From Limiplasma sp034927815 (GTDB taxonomy: Bacteria > Bacillota > Clostridia > Christensenellales > Aristaeellaceae): DNA of 64,000 nucleotides. The translations under genes were made by a program, and so were the position numbers. Below the pieces are notes generated by a model. The model made no database searches. It was not told the DNA's origin and worked only from the letters and a program-made list of their open reading frames with translations. Positions 41,431 to 50,118 of this stretch are shown piece by piece. The stretch lies in the NCBI GenBank assembly GCA_034927815.1, contig JAYFPK010000004.1:98518-162517 (forward strand), given 5' to 3'. Every line of letters starts with the position of its first letter. Within the stretch, counting starts at the first letter, position 1.

Positions 41431-43017
41431 TTGAGCGAAAAGCAAAAGTCCATTGTGGGCGGCATGACGGTGCTGACCGCCGTCGGCCTGATTTGCAAGG
41501 TAATGGGGGCGCTGTATAACATCCCGCTGGCCTGGATTATCGGAAAAACCGGTCTGGCCTTATATCAGCTGGTCTTTCCTACCTACAACATGCTTCTCAC
41601 CCTGTCCTCGGCGGGCATTCCCGTGGCGATCAGCCGCATGGTGAGCTATAGCCTGGCCCAGGACGATCCCCGCAACGCCAAGCGGATTTTCCGGGTGGCC
41701 CAGAACCTGCTGATCGTCCTGGGGACGGTTTCCACATTGCTGATGGTGGTTTTCAGCCCGAGCCTGGCAAGCCGGGTAGGGGACCCCTCTACCACCTGGG
41801 GCTTTGTGGCCATTGCCCCCTCCGTGGGGCTGGTGTGCGCCATGTCCGCCTTCCGGGGGCTGATGCAGGGCCAGCAAAACATGGTGCCCACCGCCATTTC
41901 CCAGCTGATTGAGCAGGTGGGCAAGGTGGTCATCATTTTGCCCTTGGCCTATGTGGGCATGCGCATGTCCGTGGTGCATGCGGCGGCCTTTGTGCTGCTG
42001 GGCACCACCCTCTCCGAGGCCGCCGCCCTGTTGTACATGGGCGTCGTGTACAGGCGCAACCAAAAATCCTTTGGGCTCAGGCCCCAAAACGATGCGCTGC
42101 CCAGGCAGAGCGATAGGTCCTTGACCCGGCAGCTTCTGAATATCTCCGTTCCCGTGGCGCTGGGAAGCCTGGTGATCCCGCTGTCCTCCTTCATTGACAG
42201 CGGCATGCTTCTCAACCGCCTGATGGACAGCGGCATGACGTTGGAAACGGCCAGGCCGCTGTATGGGCAATACTCCGCCTATGTCATCGCCCTGATCAAC
42301 GTGCCTACGGCGCTGTCCATCGCCATCGCCATGAGCCTGGTGCCCGCCATTTCCAGCGCCATGGCCCGGGGGGATGAGGATTGGATGCGGCGGCAGTGCG
42401 CCATGGGCCTCCGCTACGCCTTTTTGCTGGGGCTGCCCTGCTCCGCAGGGATGAGCTTGCTCAGCAGCCGCCTTTTATCCATGATTTTTCCCTTTGACTC
42501 GGCGGCGGAACTCAGGACCATCGCGGACCTGCTGAGCCTCTCCAGCCTGACCATCATCCTCTTTACGGTGGTGCAGTCCACCGAGGGGATTTTGCAAGGG
42601 CTGCGCAAGCAACGGGTTCCCATGTTCACGCTGATCGCGGGCGTGGTGGTGAAGATCGTGCTGAACTATATCCTGATTGGCACCCCCTCCATCAACATGT
42701 TTGGCGCGCCTCTGGCCTCCATTGCCTGCTATACGGTGGCGATGGTGCCTAACCTGTATTTCACCTATAAGTACGCGAAGCTGAAGATGGACTTCATGGG
42801 GACCATTGGAAGGCCGCTGCTGGCTACGGCGGGGATGGGCCTGGTGATCTGGCTGGGCAACCGGTTTTTGCCCCAGGGCAGGCTATGGACGGCGTTGCTG
42901 CTTTTGGTGGCTGTGGCCGCCTATGGCGTCATGGCCCTGTGGACCGGCGCTATGACCAAGGACGACCTCAAGCCCTTCCTGGGGCGCTTGGGCCGCGGAA
43001 AGCGGGCCAACGCCTGA
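41431..43017 (+). CDS. spoVB: Stage V sporulation protein B, MATE/MVF-fold flippase
   Basis: An integral membrane protein of 528 residues with about 14 helices. It belongs to the polysaccharide-export/MVF branch of the MOP superfamily, which includes the lipid II flippases MurJ and SpoVB. The TVLTAVGLICKVMGALYNIPLAWIIG opening and the SAFRGLMQGQQNMVPTAISQLIEQ segment are typical. It starts at a TTG (41431) that follows GGAGG. In Bacillus SpoVB acts in spore cortex synthesis. Next to spoVT and mazG, this assignment is strong. Confidence 0.87.
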   Translation: MSEKQKSIVGGMTVLTAVGLICKVMGALYNIPLAWIIGKTGLALYQLVFPTYNMLLTLSSAGIPVAISRMVSYSLAQDDPRNAKRIFRVAQNLLIVLGTVSTLLMVVFSPSLASRVGDPSTTWGFVAIAPSVGLVCAMSAFRGLMQGQQNMVPTAISQLIEQVGKVVIILPLAYVGMRMSVVHAAAFVLLGTTLSEAAALLYMGVVYRRNQKSFGLRPQNDALPRQSDRSLTRQLLNISVPVALGSLVIPLSSFIDSGMLLNRLMDSGMTLETARPLYGQYSAYVIALINVPTALSIAIAMSLVPAISSAMARGDEDWMRRQCAMGLRYAFLLGLPCSAGMSLLSSRLLSMIFPFDSAAELRTIADLLSLSSLTIILFTVVQSTEGILQGLRKQRVPMFTLIAGVVVKIVLNYILIGTPSINMFGAPLASIACYTVAMVPNLYFTYKYAKLKMDFMGTIGRPLLATAGMGLVIWLGNRFLPQGRLWTALLLLVAVAAYGVMALWTGAMTKDDLKPFLGRLGRGKRANA

Positions 43018-43032
43018 CAAAAGGAGGCACGT

Positions 43033-44472
43033 ATGAAAAAGATCACGGTGGTGACTCTCAGCACGGGCAATGAAGAATTGCTGACACTCTCCGCCCTGCG
43101 GGCTTTGGAGGAGGCCGCTCTATTGGTGCTGCGCACCCGGCGCCACCCCATTGTTCCCTATCTGGAAAGCAAGGGGATCGCCTATCAATCCCTGGATTTT
43201 CTCTATGAGGCCTGCGAGGATTTTGATGTCTTCAATCGGGCGGCGGCGGTAAAGCTCATGGAGATGTGCGATGAGGGGCCCGTATGCTATGGGGTGGCGG
43301 ACCCGGCCATGGACGGCACCGTGATGGCCTTGCAAAGGCTCAAGCCCATGGATATCCAAGTGGCGGTGCTGCCCGGGGTCAGCCACGCGGACCGGTGCCT
43401 GGCCCAATTGGGGCTCCAAAGCGCGTCGGTGCGGCTGTTCGCGGCGGAGGAATTCCGCCAGGCCCAGGTCATTCCCGGGGAGCCCTTGCTGCTTTGCGAG
43501 CTCCACAGCCGGGAATGCGCGGGGGATTGCAAGGTGAAGCTGCTGGAGCTGCTGCCCCCGGAGACGGAGGTCACTTTTTTTCAGGGAACGGACCAGGGGG
43601 GCTTGGAGGGGCGGACGCTGCCCCTTTGCGAAATGGACAGGCAGAAAGCCTATGACCATTTGAGCGCCGCCTATGTGCCGGGGGTGCCCATGCTCCAGCG
43701 GCAGCGCTTTGACATGGAGGACTTAAAGGCCGTCATGACCCGGCTGAGGGGCCCAGGGGGATGCCCCTGGGACCGGGAGCAAACCCACGAGAGCTTGCTC
43801 ACCAACCTTTTGGAGGAGAGCTTCGAGTATATTGCCGCCGTCAGGGAGCAGGATACCGATCATATGTATGACGAGCTGGGGGATGTGCTGCTCCAGGTCG
43901 TCTTTCACGCGGAAATCGCCCGCCAGCACGGGGAGTTTGACATGAACGACGTCACCACCGCCATCAGCCGGAAGATGATCGAGCGGCATACCCACATCTT
44001 CGGCGACGCCAAGGCGGATACCGCCGAGGCGGTGCTGGATAACTGGGAGGCCATCAAGCGGGAGAAGAGGGGCATTACCTCCACTGGGGAAGCCATGCGG
44101 GATGTTTCCACAGGGCTTTCCACGCTGATGCGGGCCTGGAAGGTCCAGCACAAGGCCGCCAAGGTGGGTTTTGACTTCGCCGGGCCGGAAGAGGCGCTGG
44201 AGAAGGTGCGGGAGGAGACCCAGGAGGTTTTGGAGAATCTGCAAGGAAAAGAGGACCCGGAAGGGGAATTGGGGGACTTATTGTTCTCTATGGTCAACCT
44301 TTGCCGGTTGTGCGGAAAAAATCCCGATATCGCGTTATTCGCCGCTACCAACAAGTTTATTTCTCGATTTATTTCCATGGAAAAAGCGATAAAAAGTGAA
44401 GGAAAATGCGTCAGGGACTTGACTTTATCAGAAATGGATGTATACTGGAGGTCAGGAAAGCAAGCGGAATAA
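43033..44472 (+). CDS. mazG: YabN-type fusion of tetrapyrrole methylase-like and MazG domains
   Basis: A 479-residue two-domain protein. Residues 1-215 resemble the SAM-dependent tetrapyrrole methylases but lack a known substrate. Residues about 235-470 are a MazG NTP pyrophosphohydrolase with RGPGGCPWDREQTHESL, the EExxE motif in LLEESFEYI, ExxD in YDELGDVLLQVVFHAEI, and a second MazG half. It would hydrolyse (d)NTPs to NMP and PPi. The order spoVB-yabN-(hup)-rqcP matches the Bacillus yabMNO region. A promoter for hup lies within its last codons. Confidence 0.9.
   Translation: MKKITVVTLSTGNEELLTLSALRALEEAALLVLRTRRHPIVPYLESKGIAYQSLDFLYEACEDFDVFNRAAAVKLMEMCDEGPVCYGVADPAMDGTVMALQRLKPMDIQVAVLPGVSHADRCLAQLGLQSASVRLFAAEEFRQAQVIPGEPLLLCELHSRECAGDCKVKLLELLPPETEVTFFQGTDQGGLEGRTLPLCEMDRQKAYDHLSAAYVPGVPMLQRQRFDMEDLKAVMTRLRGPGGCPWDREQTHESLLTNLLEESFEYIAAVREQDTDHMYDELGDVLLQVVFHAEIARQHGEFDMNDVTTAISRKMIERHTHIFGDAKADTAEAVLDNWEAIKREKRGITSTGEAMRDVSTGLSTLMRAWKVQHKAAKVGFDFAGPEEALEKVREETQEVLENLQGKEDPEGELGDLLFSMVNLCRLCGKNPDIALFAATNKFISRFISMEKAIKSEGKCVRDLTLSEMDVYWRSGKQAE
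44419..44446 (+). promoter_or_regulatory. Promoter of hup inside the mazG 3-prime end
   Basis: TTGACT (44419-44424), 16-nt spacer, TATACT (44441-44446). It overlaps mazG coding sequence and gives hup its own transcript with a leader of about 120 nt. Confidence 0.65.
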
Positions 44473-44570
44473 CGCTTTCCGAGCAAAAGTGTTATTTGGT
44501 AAGGCTTTCGCAAGGGTGACCCGACATCAAACCACGATTAGAATGGTTAAAAACTGAGGAGGTACTAATT

Positions 44571-44846
44571 ATGAACAAGGCTGAATTGACTGCCGCTCTC
44601 GTGAAGAAGACTGGTTTCACCAAGAAGGACGCTGAGAAGGCTCTGGGCGCTGTTACCGAAGTGATCACCGAAGCGTTGGCCGAGGGTGAGAAGGTCCAGG
44701 TCGTAGGCTTTGGTTCCTTCGAAGTCCGCAATCGTCCCGCCCGCGTGGCCCGCAACCCCCGCACCGGCGAGCAGATTAAGATCAAGGCTTCCAAGGCTCC
44801 CGTTTTCAAGGCCGGCAAGGCTCTGAAGGACAGCGTCAACAAATAA
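44571..44846 (+). CDS. hup: Histone-like DNA-binding protein HU
   Basis: HU bends and compacts DNA as a dimer. The 91-residue protein shows MNKAELTAALVKKTGFTKKDAEKAL, the GFGSFEVRNRPARVARNPRTGE arm with the Pro that intercalates into DNA, and a C-terminal FKAGKALKDSVN. It has GGAGG ribosome signals, its own promoter and a double hairpin terminator, suggesting high expression. Its codons lean to GCT and AAG, unlike its neighbours, as expected for an abundant protein. Sitting between mazG and rqcP is common in Clostridia. Confidence 0.95.
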   Translation: MNKAELTAALVKKTGFTKKDAEKALGAVTEVITEALAEGEKVQVVGFGSFEVRNRPARVARNPRTGEQIKIKASKAPVFKAGKALKDSVNK

Positions 44847-44858
44847 GGAACGTGAGAC

Positions 44859-44918
44859 GAAAGCGCCCTGTGCGCTTTCCCATAAACGCGGGTGCTTGCA
44901 GAAGCGCCCCGTTTTTTT
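44859..44918 (+). terminator. Double-hairpin terminator after hup
   Basis: GAAAGCGC (44859-44866) pairs with GCGCTTTC (44872-44879). A second stem GGGTGCTT (44890-44897) pairs with AAGCGCCC (44902-44909), using one wobble, and is followed by a run of seven T. Together they isolate hup from rqcP. Confidence 0.75.
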
Positions 44919-44993
44919 ATGGGCAGAAACCCGCAAGCTCCAGGGCCGTGGCGCAGCCCGGCACCAGCCTTCCCTTTCCGGGGACAAAGGGCC

Positions 44994-45022
44994 TTGTTTT
45001 TACAGGCTGGGAAGGGTACAAT
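44994..45022 (+). promoter_or_regulatory. Promoter of the rqcP-ispD-ispF run
   Basis: TTGTTT (44994-44999), 17-nt spacer, TACAAT (45017-45022), about 37 nt before the rqcP ATG. It restarts transcription after the hup terminator. Confidence 0.55.
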
Positions 45023-45058
45023 CAAGGGGATACCCAATACCGCTAAGGAGGGCTTCTG

Positions 45059-45337
45059 ATGAGGCTGGATAAATATTTGAAGGTTTCCCGGATCATCAAG
45101 CGGCGCACGGTGGCGAACGAAGCGTGCTCCGGCGGGCGCGTCAGCGTCAATGGCCGGGCGGCCAAGCCCGGGGCCGAGGTGAAAGAAGGGGACGTTCTGG
45201 AGATTCGCTTCGGCAACCGGGTGGGCAAGTACCGCATCGTCAGCATCGCGGAGCATGTGCGCAAGGAAGGCGCGGCGGACATGTACCAGGTGGTGGAGGA
45301 AAGCCCCGAGATGGCGGCCCAGCGGGGGGAGGAATAA
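45059..45337 (+). CDS. rqcP: S4-domain RNA-binding protein RqcP (YabO)
   Basis: RqcP acts with RqcH in ribosome quality control, helping to add Ala tails to stalled chains on 50S subunits. The 92-residue protein is essentially one S4 domain: MRLDKYLKVSRIIKRRTVANEAC, then GRVSVNGRAAKPGAEVKEGD. The length and the RRTVANEAC pattern match YabO. The C-terminal tail after about residue 80 is acidic. It follows hup and precedes ispD, which starts one base after its stop. Confidence 0.9.
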   Translation: MRLDKYLKVSRIIKRRTVANEACSGGRVSVNGRAAKPGAEVKEGDVLEIRFGNRVGKYRIVSIAEHVRKEGAADMYQVVEESPEMAAQRGEE

Positions 45338-45338
45338 C

Positions 45339-46040
45339 ATGAGCAAGATTGCGGTTGTGCTGGCCGGCGGCGCAGGCCGGCGGATGGGAAGGGAAGACAA
45401 CAAGGTGTTTCTTCCCTTGCGGGGCATTCCCGCCATCGTGCGCACCATCGTGCCCTTCTCCGCCCTGTGTGACAGCCTGGTGGTGGTGACCCGGCAAGGG
45501 GAGGAGAAGGCCATGGAAAGACTGCTGGAGCGCTTTGGCCTCAGCCGCCTGGTCCACCGGGTGGTTTGCGGAGGAGAGGACCGCCAGGCCTCGGTTCGGG
45601 CCGGTTTGGAGGCCCTGCCCCAGGACGCGGAGATGGTGCTGGTTCATGACGGAGCCCGGCCTTTGGTCACCGAGGCGGTGATCCAGCGGGTGATCGCCTC
45701 GGTCCAGAAGCGCGGCAGCGGCATTGCCGCCGTGCCTGTGACGGACACCATCAAAAGGGCCGGGGCGGACGGTCAAGTGAGGGAAACCCTTCCCAGGCAG
45801 GAGCTCTTTGCCATGCAAACGCCCCAGGGGTTTGAGGTGGAGCTGCTGCGCCGGGCCCATGACCGGGCCGCTGAAACGGGCTTTGTGGCCACGGACGACG
45901 CCGCTTTGCTGGAGCACGCGGGCATTCCCGTGTTTTTGTGCCAGGGGGACCCGGAGAATATCAAGCTGACCACGCCTTTGGATCTGGCGCTGGCGGAGCG
46001 GATTTTGGAAGCCAGGGCTGAGGGGGAGGCGGGGGAATGA
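45339..46040 (+). CDS. ispD: 2-C-methyl-D-erythritol 4-phosphate cytidylyltransferase IspD
   Basis: IspD joins MEP to CTP, giving CDP-ME in the MEP isoprenoid route. The 233-residue protein has the CTP loop in VLAGGAGRRMGREDNKVFLPL at the N terminus, VHDGARPLV near 105, TIKRA near 140 and the C-terminal ENIKLTTPLDLALAE. The Gly-Gly in place of the usual Ala-Gly in the loop is common. It starts one base after rqcP and overlaps ispF by 4 nt. The next pathway step, ispE, is not in the window. Confidence 0.9.
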   Translation: MSKIAVVLAGGAGRRMGREDNKVFLPLRGIPAIVRTIVPFSALCDSLVVVTRQGEEKAMERLLERFGLSRLVHRVVCGGEDRQASVRAGLEALPQDAEMVLVHDGARPLVTEAVIQRVIASVQKRGSGIAAVPVTDTIKRAGADGQVRETLPRQELFAMQTPQGFEVELLRRAHDRAAETGFVATDDAALLEHAGIPVFLCQGDPENIKLTTPLDLALAERILEARAEGEAGE

Positions 46041-46540
46041 TGCGCATTGGGCACGGCTTTGACGTTCACGCCTTGGTGGAGGGCCGCCCGCTGATCCTTT
46101 GTGGCCTCACGATTCCCCATGAAAAGGGGCTGCTGGGGCATAGCGACGCGGATGTGGCCACCCATGCCCTGATGGACGCGCTGCTGGGAGCGGCGGCCTT
46201 GGGGGATATCGGCAAGCTGTTTCCGGATACCCAGGAGGCCTACCGGGGCGCCCGGTCCGTGGAACTGCTGCGGGTGGTGATGGAAAGGCTCCGGGAGGCC
46301 GGGCTGCGGCCGGTGAACGCGGATGTGACCCTTGTGGCCCAGCGCCCCAAGCTGCGGCCCTATATCGACGAGATGAGGGCTGCCCTGGCCAGGGTCATGG
46401 AGCTGCCCCTGTCCTGCGTCAGCGTCAAAGCCACCACCACGGAGCGCCTGGGTTTTGAGGGGGAGGAGAAGGGCATCTCCGCCCAGGCGGTATGCCTACT
46501 GGAATCCCTCCCGGAGCCCGTACAACCGGAGCGCCCGTAA
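46037..46540 (+). CDS. ispF: 2-C-methyl-D-erythritol 2,4-cyclodiphosphate synthase IspF
   Basis: IspF cyclises CDP-ME 2-phosphate with loss of CMP. The 167-residue protein carries the zinc ligands DVH (D9, H11) and the following His of LGHSDADVATHALMDALLGAAALGDIG. KATTTERLGFEGEEKGI near the C terminus is also conserved. It is a trimer in the family. Start ATG overlaps the ispD stop (ATGA), so the two are translationally coupled. The next gene, comEC, is 45 nt on. Confidence 0.93.
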   Translation: MMRIGHGFDVHALVEGRPLILCGLTIPHEKGLLGHSDADVATHALMDALLGAAALGDIGKLFPDTQEAYRGARSVELLRVVMERLREAGLRPVNADVTLVAQRPKLRPYIDEMRAALARVMELPLSCVSVKATTTERLGFEGEEKGISAQAVCLLESLPEPVQPERP

Positions 46541-46561
46541 GGCGGGGCTCCCCTGAAGGAA

Positions 46562-46577
46562 GGCTCCCGGCGGAGCC
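46562..46577 (+). other. Small hairpin before comEC
   Basis: GGCTCC and GGAGCC pair around CGGC. A second possible hairpin (GGAGC-GCC with GGC-GG-GCTCC) covers the ispF stop at about 46529-46553. No T-run follows either. They could weaken read-through or cap the comEC ribosome site. Confidence 0.35.
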
Positions 46578-46585
46578 TGTAGGGA

Positions 46586-48985
46586 ATGATGATGCACGAA
46601 AGACGAGGCCGCCAGGAAAAAACGGCGGGCTGCCGTACAGATCCCGAGCGCAATCACGTGATGCTGGTGGTTGCGTTTTCCCTTGTGCTGGGCGTGTTGA
46701 TCGCGCCCCGCATGCAGGAGGGAAGCTGGCCCTGGCTGCTGTTTCCTTTGGCGGCGGGGCTTTTCTTCATCCTCCCAAGGGCGCGGCTGGGGCCCCACCT
46801 GGCGGTGGCGGTGGCGGTTTTCGCCCTGGGGGCGCTGTGGACCCAGGGATGGCTGCATCCCGCCATGCCCGCCCAGGGGCGCTACGGCGTTACCGGCAAT
46901 GTGTACGGGGAACCGGTTTTGCGCACGGACCGGCGCATGACCTTCTACCTCAGCGAAGTGGAGTTGGACGGCCAAAGCCAGGGGGGCAAGGCCTACTGCA
47001 CCCTGTACGCCTATGGGGAGGAGCCGCTCCCCCAGCTCTTTGACGGAGCCCGGGTGGCTTTCACGGGCCGGGTCTACCATCCGCAGGGCAAGGCAGGCCC
47101 CCATGATTTCGATTACCGGATGTGGCTTTTGCAAGACCGCATCAGCTATGGCATTTCCTCGATTCAGGAAATACGCGTGGAAAACACCCCCCAGGACGCG
47201 CCCTGGAACGACGGGGCCTCCCGGATCAGGATGTGGATGCGGGAGGCTCTCGCCAAGGTCATGGGGGAGGAGGCCAGGCTTGCCATGGCCATGCTGGTAA
47301 GCGACAGGGAAGGAATCGCGGAGGATGAAAACCTGGCCTTTCAAAAGACGGGCATTGCCCATGTGATGTCCGTATCCGGCTTGCATGTGGGGATTGTGGG
47401 CGTTCTGCTGCTGAAGCTGCTCCAAAGGCTGCGGGTGGGGCGCTTCTGGCGGCTTCCCATCCTGGGGGCGCTTCTCATGGGGTATTGCGCCTTGACGGGG
47501 TTTTCAGCGGCTGCTATCCGGGCGGCGGTGATGCTGCTCACCGTTTTGGCGGGGCGAAGCCTGGGCAGAAGGCCCGACCCCCTGATCACCCTGTCCGCCG
47601 CCTTGGCGGCGGTGTTGCTCCTGAACCCCTTGCAGCTCTTTTCGGCGGGACTGGTGCTTTCCTTTTCCGCCATGGCGGGCATCATGCTCCTGCAGCCGGT
47701 GTTCCTGCGCCTGCTCACAGGCAAAGGGTATTTGGAGCTGGCCCTTGAAAAAGCCCCAAGGAGCGGGGAGGACAGGGGCCTCAAGGGGTGGCTGAGGAGG
47801 CAAAAGAGCCCGTTTCTTTCCCTGCTCAGCTTTTCCCTGGCCGCCCAGCTGGGGGTGCTGCTGCCCACGGCGTCGTATTTTCATCAGCTTCCCCTGTACG
47901 GGGTGGCTATCAACCTGTTCATCGTCCCTTTGGTGGGGCTTCTGGTGCCGCTGTACTTCGTCACGCTGGCCCTCTCCTTCGTGCCCTGGGTGGGGCTGGC
48001 GGTGGGCTTTATAGCCAAATGGCTCAGCGCGTCCCTTTTGTGGCTGGTAAAGCTGCTGGCTGCCTTGCCCTACGCCTCCCTCCGGGTGCCCTCCGCCCCG
48101 GCCTTCCTCCTCTGCGGGGCGGCGGTAGCTGCGGTACTGGTTTCCAGGTACTACCGCGTAAGCTGGCAAAAGCGCCTTGGGGCCCTGGGGCTGGTCCTGG
48201 TCCTCGCCCTGGCGGGGGCTTTTGCGTCCCGGCCCGGAGAGCTGCGCTATATCCAGCTCAGCGCCGGGCAGGGGGACGCGGCCCTGATCATGGACGGAGG
48301 CCTTACGCTGGGGGTGGACACGGGGGAATATGGCGCCGAGATGCGGGATTACCTCCTGGCCGAGGGCAGGGACCTGGACGCGCTGTTTCTGACCCATCTG
48401 CACCTGGACCACGTGGGCGGCGTGATAGCCTTGCTGGAGGCGGGCATCCGGATTCACCAGGTGTATGTGCCGGTGGGAGCGGCCTGGCAGCGGGTGGACC
48501 CCATGGCCCTGGAGATCATGGGCATGCTCCGGGGGAAGGGCGTTCCCATCGCGGAGCTTGCGGCAGGGCAGGAATTGCGCTACAATAAGGTCGGCATCCG
48601 GTGCCTGTGGCCTATGGCCGATAAGCTGAGGGGCGGGCAGGACGCCAACGACCTGCCCTTGGTGCTCTCTATCGCCCTGGACGGGTACACCCTTTTGAGC
48701 GCCAGCGATATGAGCGGGGCCTACGAGGCCTATGCCGCCGCCCCCTGCGATGTGCTCAAGGTAGCCCATCACGGCAGCAAAAACAGCACCGGGGATGGGT
48801 TTTTGCATTTTGTGGCCCCAGCCATGGCTTTGGTTACCTGCCGGGAGGGGAACGAAGCGCTGCCCTCCGGGGAGACCTTGCAGCGGCTGGCCGATCATGG
48901 CATACAGGTCTACCGTACCGACCAGCAGGGGGATATTACGCTGACGGTGGCAGATGGACGGCTGGAACTCAATACCTACAAGTGA
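46586..48985 (+). CDS. comEC: ComEC/Rec2-family DNA uptake channel with metallo-hydrolase domain
   Basis: A membrane protein of 799 residues. In competent bacteria ComEC imports single-stranded DNA. An N-terminal OB-like outer domain is followed by a multi-helix competence domain (about 210-540, with MSVSGLHVGIVGVLL and FSAAAIRAAVMLL). The C-terminal metallo-beta-lactamase domain holds LTHLHLDHVGG near 600 and VAHHGSKNST. It may start at any of three adjacent ATGs at 46586. Competence itself is not shown: comEA and other uptake genes are not in the window. Confidence 0.9.
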   Translation: MMMHERRGRQEKTAGCRTDPERNHVMLVVAFSLVLGVLIAPRMQEGSWPWLLFPLAAGLFFILPRARLGPHLAVAVAVFALGALWTQGWLHPAMPAQGRYGVTGNVYGEPVLRTDRRMTFYLSEVELDGQSQGGKAYCTLYAYGEEPLPQLFDGARVAFTGRVYHPQGKAGPHDFDYRMWLLQDRISYGISSIQEIRVENTPQDAPWNDGASRIRMWMREALAKVMGEEARLAMAMLVSDREGIAEDENLAFQKTGIAHVMSVSGLHVGIVGVLLLKLLQRLRVGRFWRLPILGALLMGYCALTGFSAAAIRAAVMLLTVLAGRSLGRRPDPLITLSAALAAVLLLNPLQLFSAGLVLSFSAMAGIMLLQPVFLRLLTGKGYLELALEKAPRSGEDRGLKGWLRRQKSPFLSLLSFSLAAQLGVLLPTASYFHQLPLYGVAINLFIVPLVGLLVPLYFVTLALSFVPWVGLAVGFIAKWLSASLLWLVKLLAALPYASLRVPSAPAFLLCGAAVAAVLVSRYYRVSWQKRLGALGLVLVLALAGAFASRPGELRYIQLSAGQGDAALIMDGGLTLGVDTGEYGAEMRDYLLAEGRDLDALFLTHLHLDHVGGVIALLEAGIRIHQVYVPVGAAWQRVDPMALEIMGMLRGKGVPIAELAAGQELRYNKVGIRCLWPMADKLRGGQDANDLPLVLSIALDGYTLLSASDMSGAYEAYAAAPCDVLKVAHHGSKNSTGDGFLHFVAPAMALVTCREGNEALPSGETLQRLADHGIQVYRTDQQGDITLTVADGRLELNTYK

Positions 48986-48994
48986 GGGGATTGC

Positions 48995-50029
48995 GTGAAT
49001 CATACGGCTTTTTTCGCGGCCATCAAGGGCGGCGCTCTCAAAGGGCTCTACCTGCTGGAGGGTACGGAGGAGTACATCAAGCAGCAGGCCTTGGCCCGGC
49101 TGTATGAGAAGCTGCTGCCCCCAGGCCTGGAGCAGATGAACCTGACGGAGATGGAAAATCCCGAGGCGGACGCCCTGATAGCCGCCGCGGAAACCCTTCC
49201 CTTCATGGGGGAGAAGCGGGTGGTGGTGGTGCGGGAATGCGATTTGCTCACCTCCGGCCGCAAGCAGGAAAACGAGGGCAAGGCGGAGGCGCTGTTAAGC
49301 TATTTGGCCCGCATTTCTCCCAGCACCTGCCTGGTGTTCACCGTCAAAGGCAAGGCTGACGGCCGCAAGAAGCTCTACGCCTACCTGAAAAAGCAGGACG
49401 CCGTGGTGGATTTTTCCCCCATGAGCGATATGGAGGCCCAGGACTGGGCCCGGCGCAGCATGAAGGCCCTGGGCAAGCAGATGGACGGGGAAACCGCCGC
49501 CTTTTTGGTCTTTACCGTGGGGAAGGACGCGGCGCTGCTGAAGCAGGAGATGGACAAGCTGGCCCATTACGTGGAGGACCGGGAAGGGATCACGGCTCAG
49601 GATGTGGAGGCGGTCTGCACCAAGTCCCTGGAATGCACGGTGTTCCAGATGGTGGACGCCCAGGTGGCCGGAAAGAACGAGGAGGCCTTCCGCCTGCTCT
49701 CCGACATGGAGCATAGCGGGGAGGACCGCATGGGCATTCTCGCCATGCTTCTTCGCCAGTACCGCATCCTCTACCATATGCGCTGCCTGATGGGGGAGCG
49801 GGTTTCTCCCCAGAGCCAGGCGTCCCTGTTGGGCATCCCGCCCTTTGCCGTGTCCAGAACCCAGCAGCAGGCCCGCCGCTATTCCCAGGAGAGCCTCCGG
49901 GCCGCCTATGACGCGCTGCTGGAGATGGAGTATGGCATCAAAAGCGGGCGGATCTCCCAGGAGGGCTGCGCCCAGACCGCGCTGCTAAGGCTGGACGGCA
50001 TTCTTCATGGGGGAGCCGCCTCCCAGTAA
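48995..50029 (+). CDS. holA: DNA polymerase III delta subunit HolA
   Basis: HolA is the clamp-loader subunit that opens the sliding clamp. The 344-residue protein has the AAA+-like N-terminal part (GLYLLEGTEEYIKQQALARL, then AAAETLPFMGEKRVVVVREC), TVGKDAALLKQEMDKL near 180 and a C-terminal helical collar (ALLRLDGILHGG). It starts at GTG 48995, ten bases after comEC. The comEC-holA adjacency is common in Firmicutes, usually followed by rpsT, which I do not see here. Confidence 0.9.
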   Translation: MNHTAFFAAIKGGALKGLYLLEGTEEYIKQQALARLYEKLLPPGLEQMNLTEMENPEADALIAAAETLPFMGEKRVVVVRECDLLTSGRKQENEGKAEALLSYLARISPSTCLVFTVKGKADGRKKLYAYLKKQDAVVDFSPMSDMEAQDWARRSMKALGKQMDGETAAFLVFTVGKDAALLKQEMDKLAHYVEDREGITAQDVEAVCTKSLECTVFQMVDAQVAGKNEEAFRLLSDMEHSGEDRMGILAMLLRQYRILYHMRCLMGERVSPQSQASLLGIPPFAVSRTQQQARRYSQESLRAAYDALLEMEYGIKSGRISQEGCAQTALLRLDGILHGGAASQ

Positions 50030-50118
50030 GGGAAAGCGGTGTTTTGGCTCCCCAAAGCCCTGGGGCCGTCCCTTCAAAGCGGCAAGGCGAATCCTACTCC
50101 ATGGGAGGAGGCGCGGCA

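Noticed and set aside
46586..48985. Proof of natural competence
   Set aside because: comEC alone is widespread in non-competent Firmicutes; no other uptake genes are in the window.
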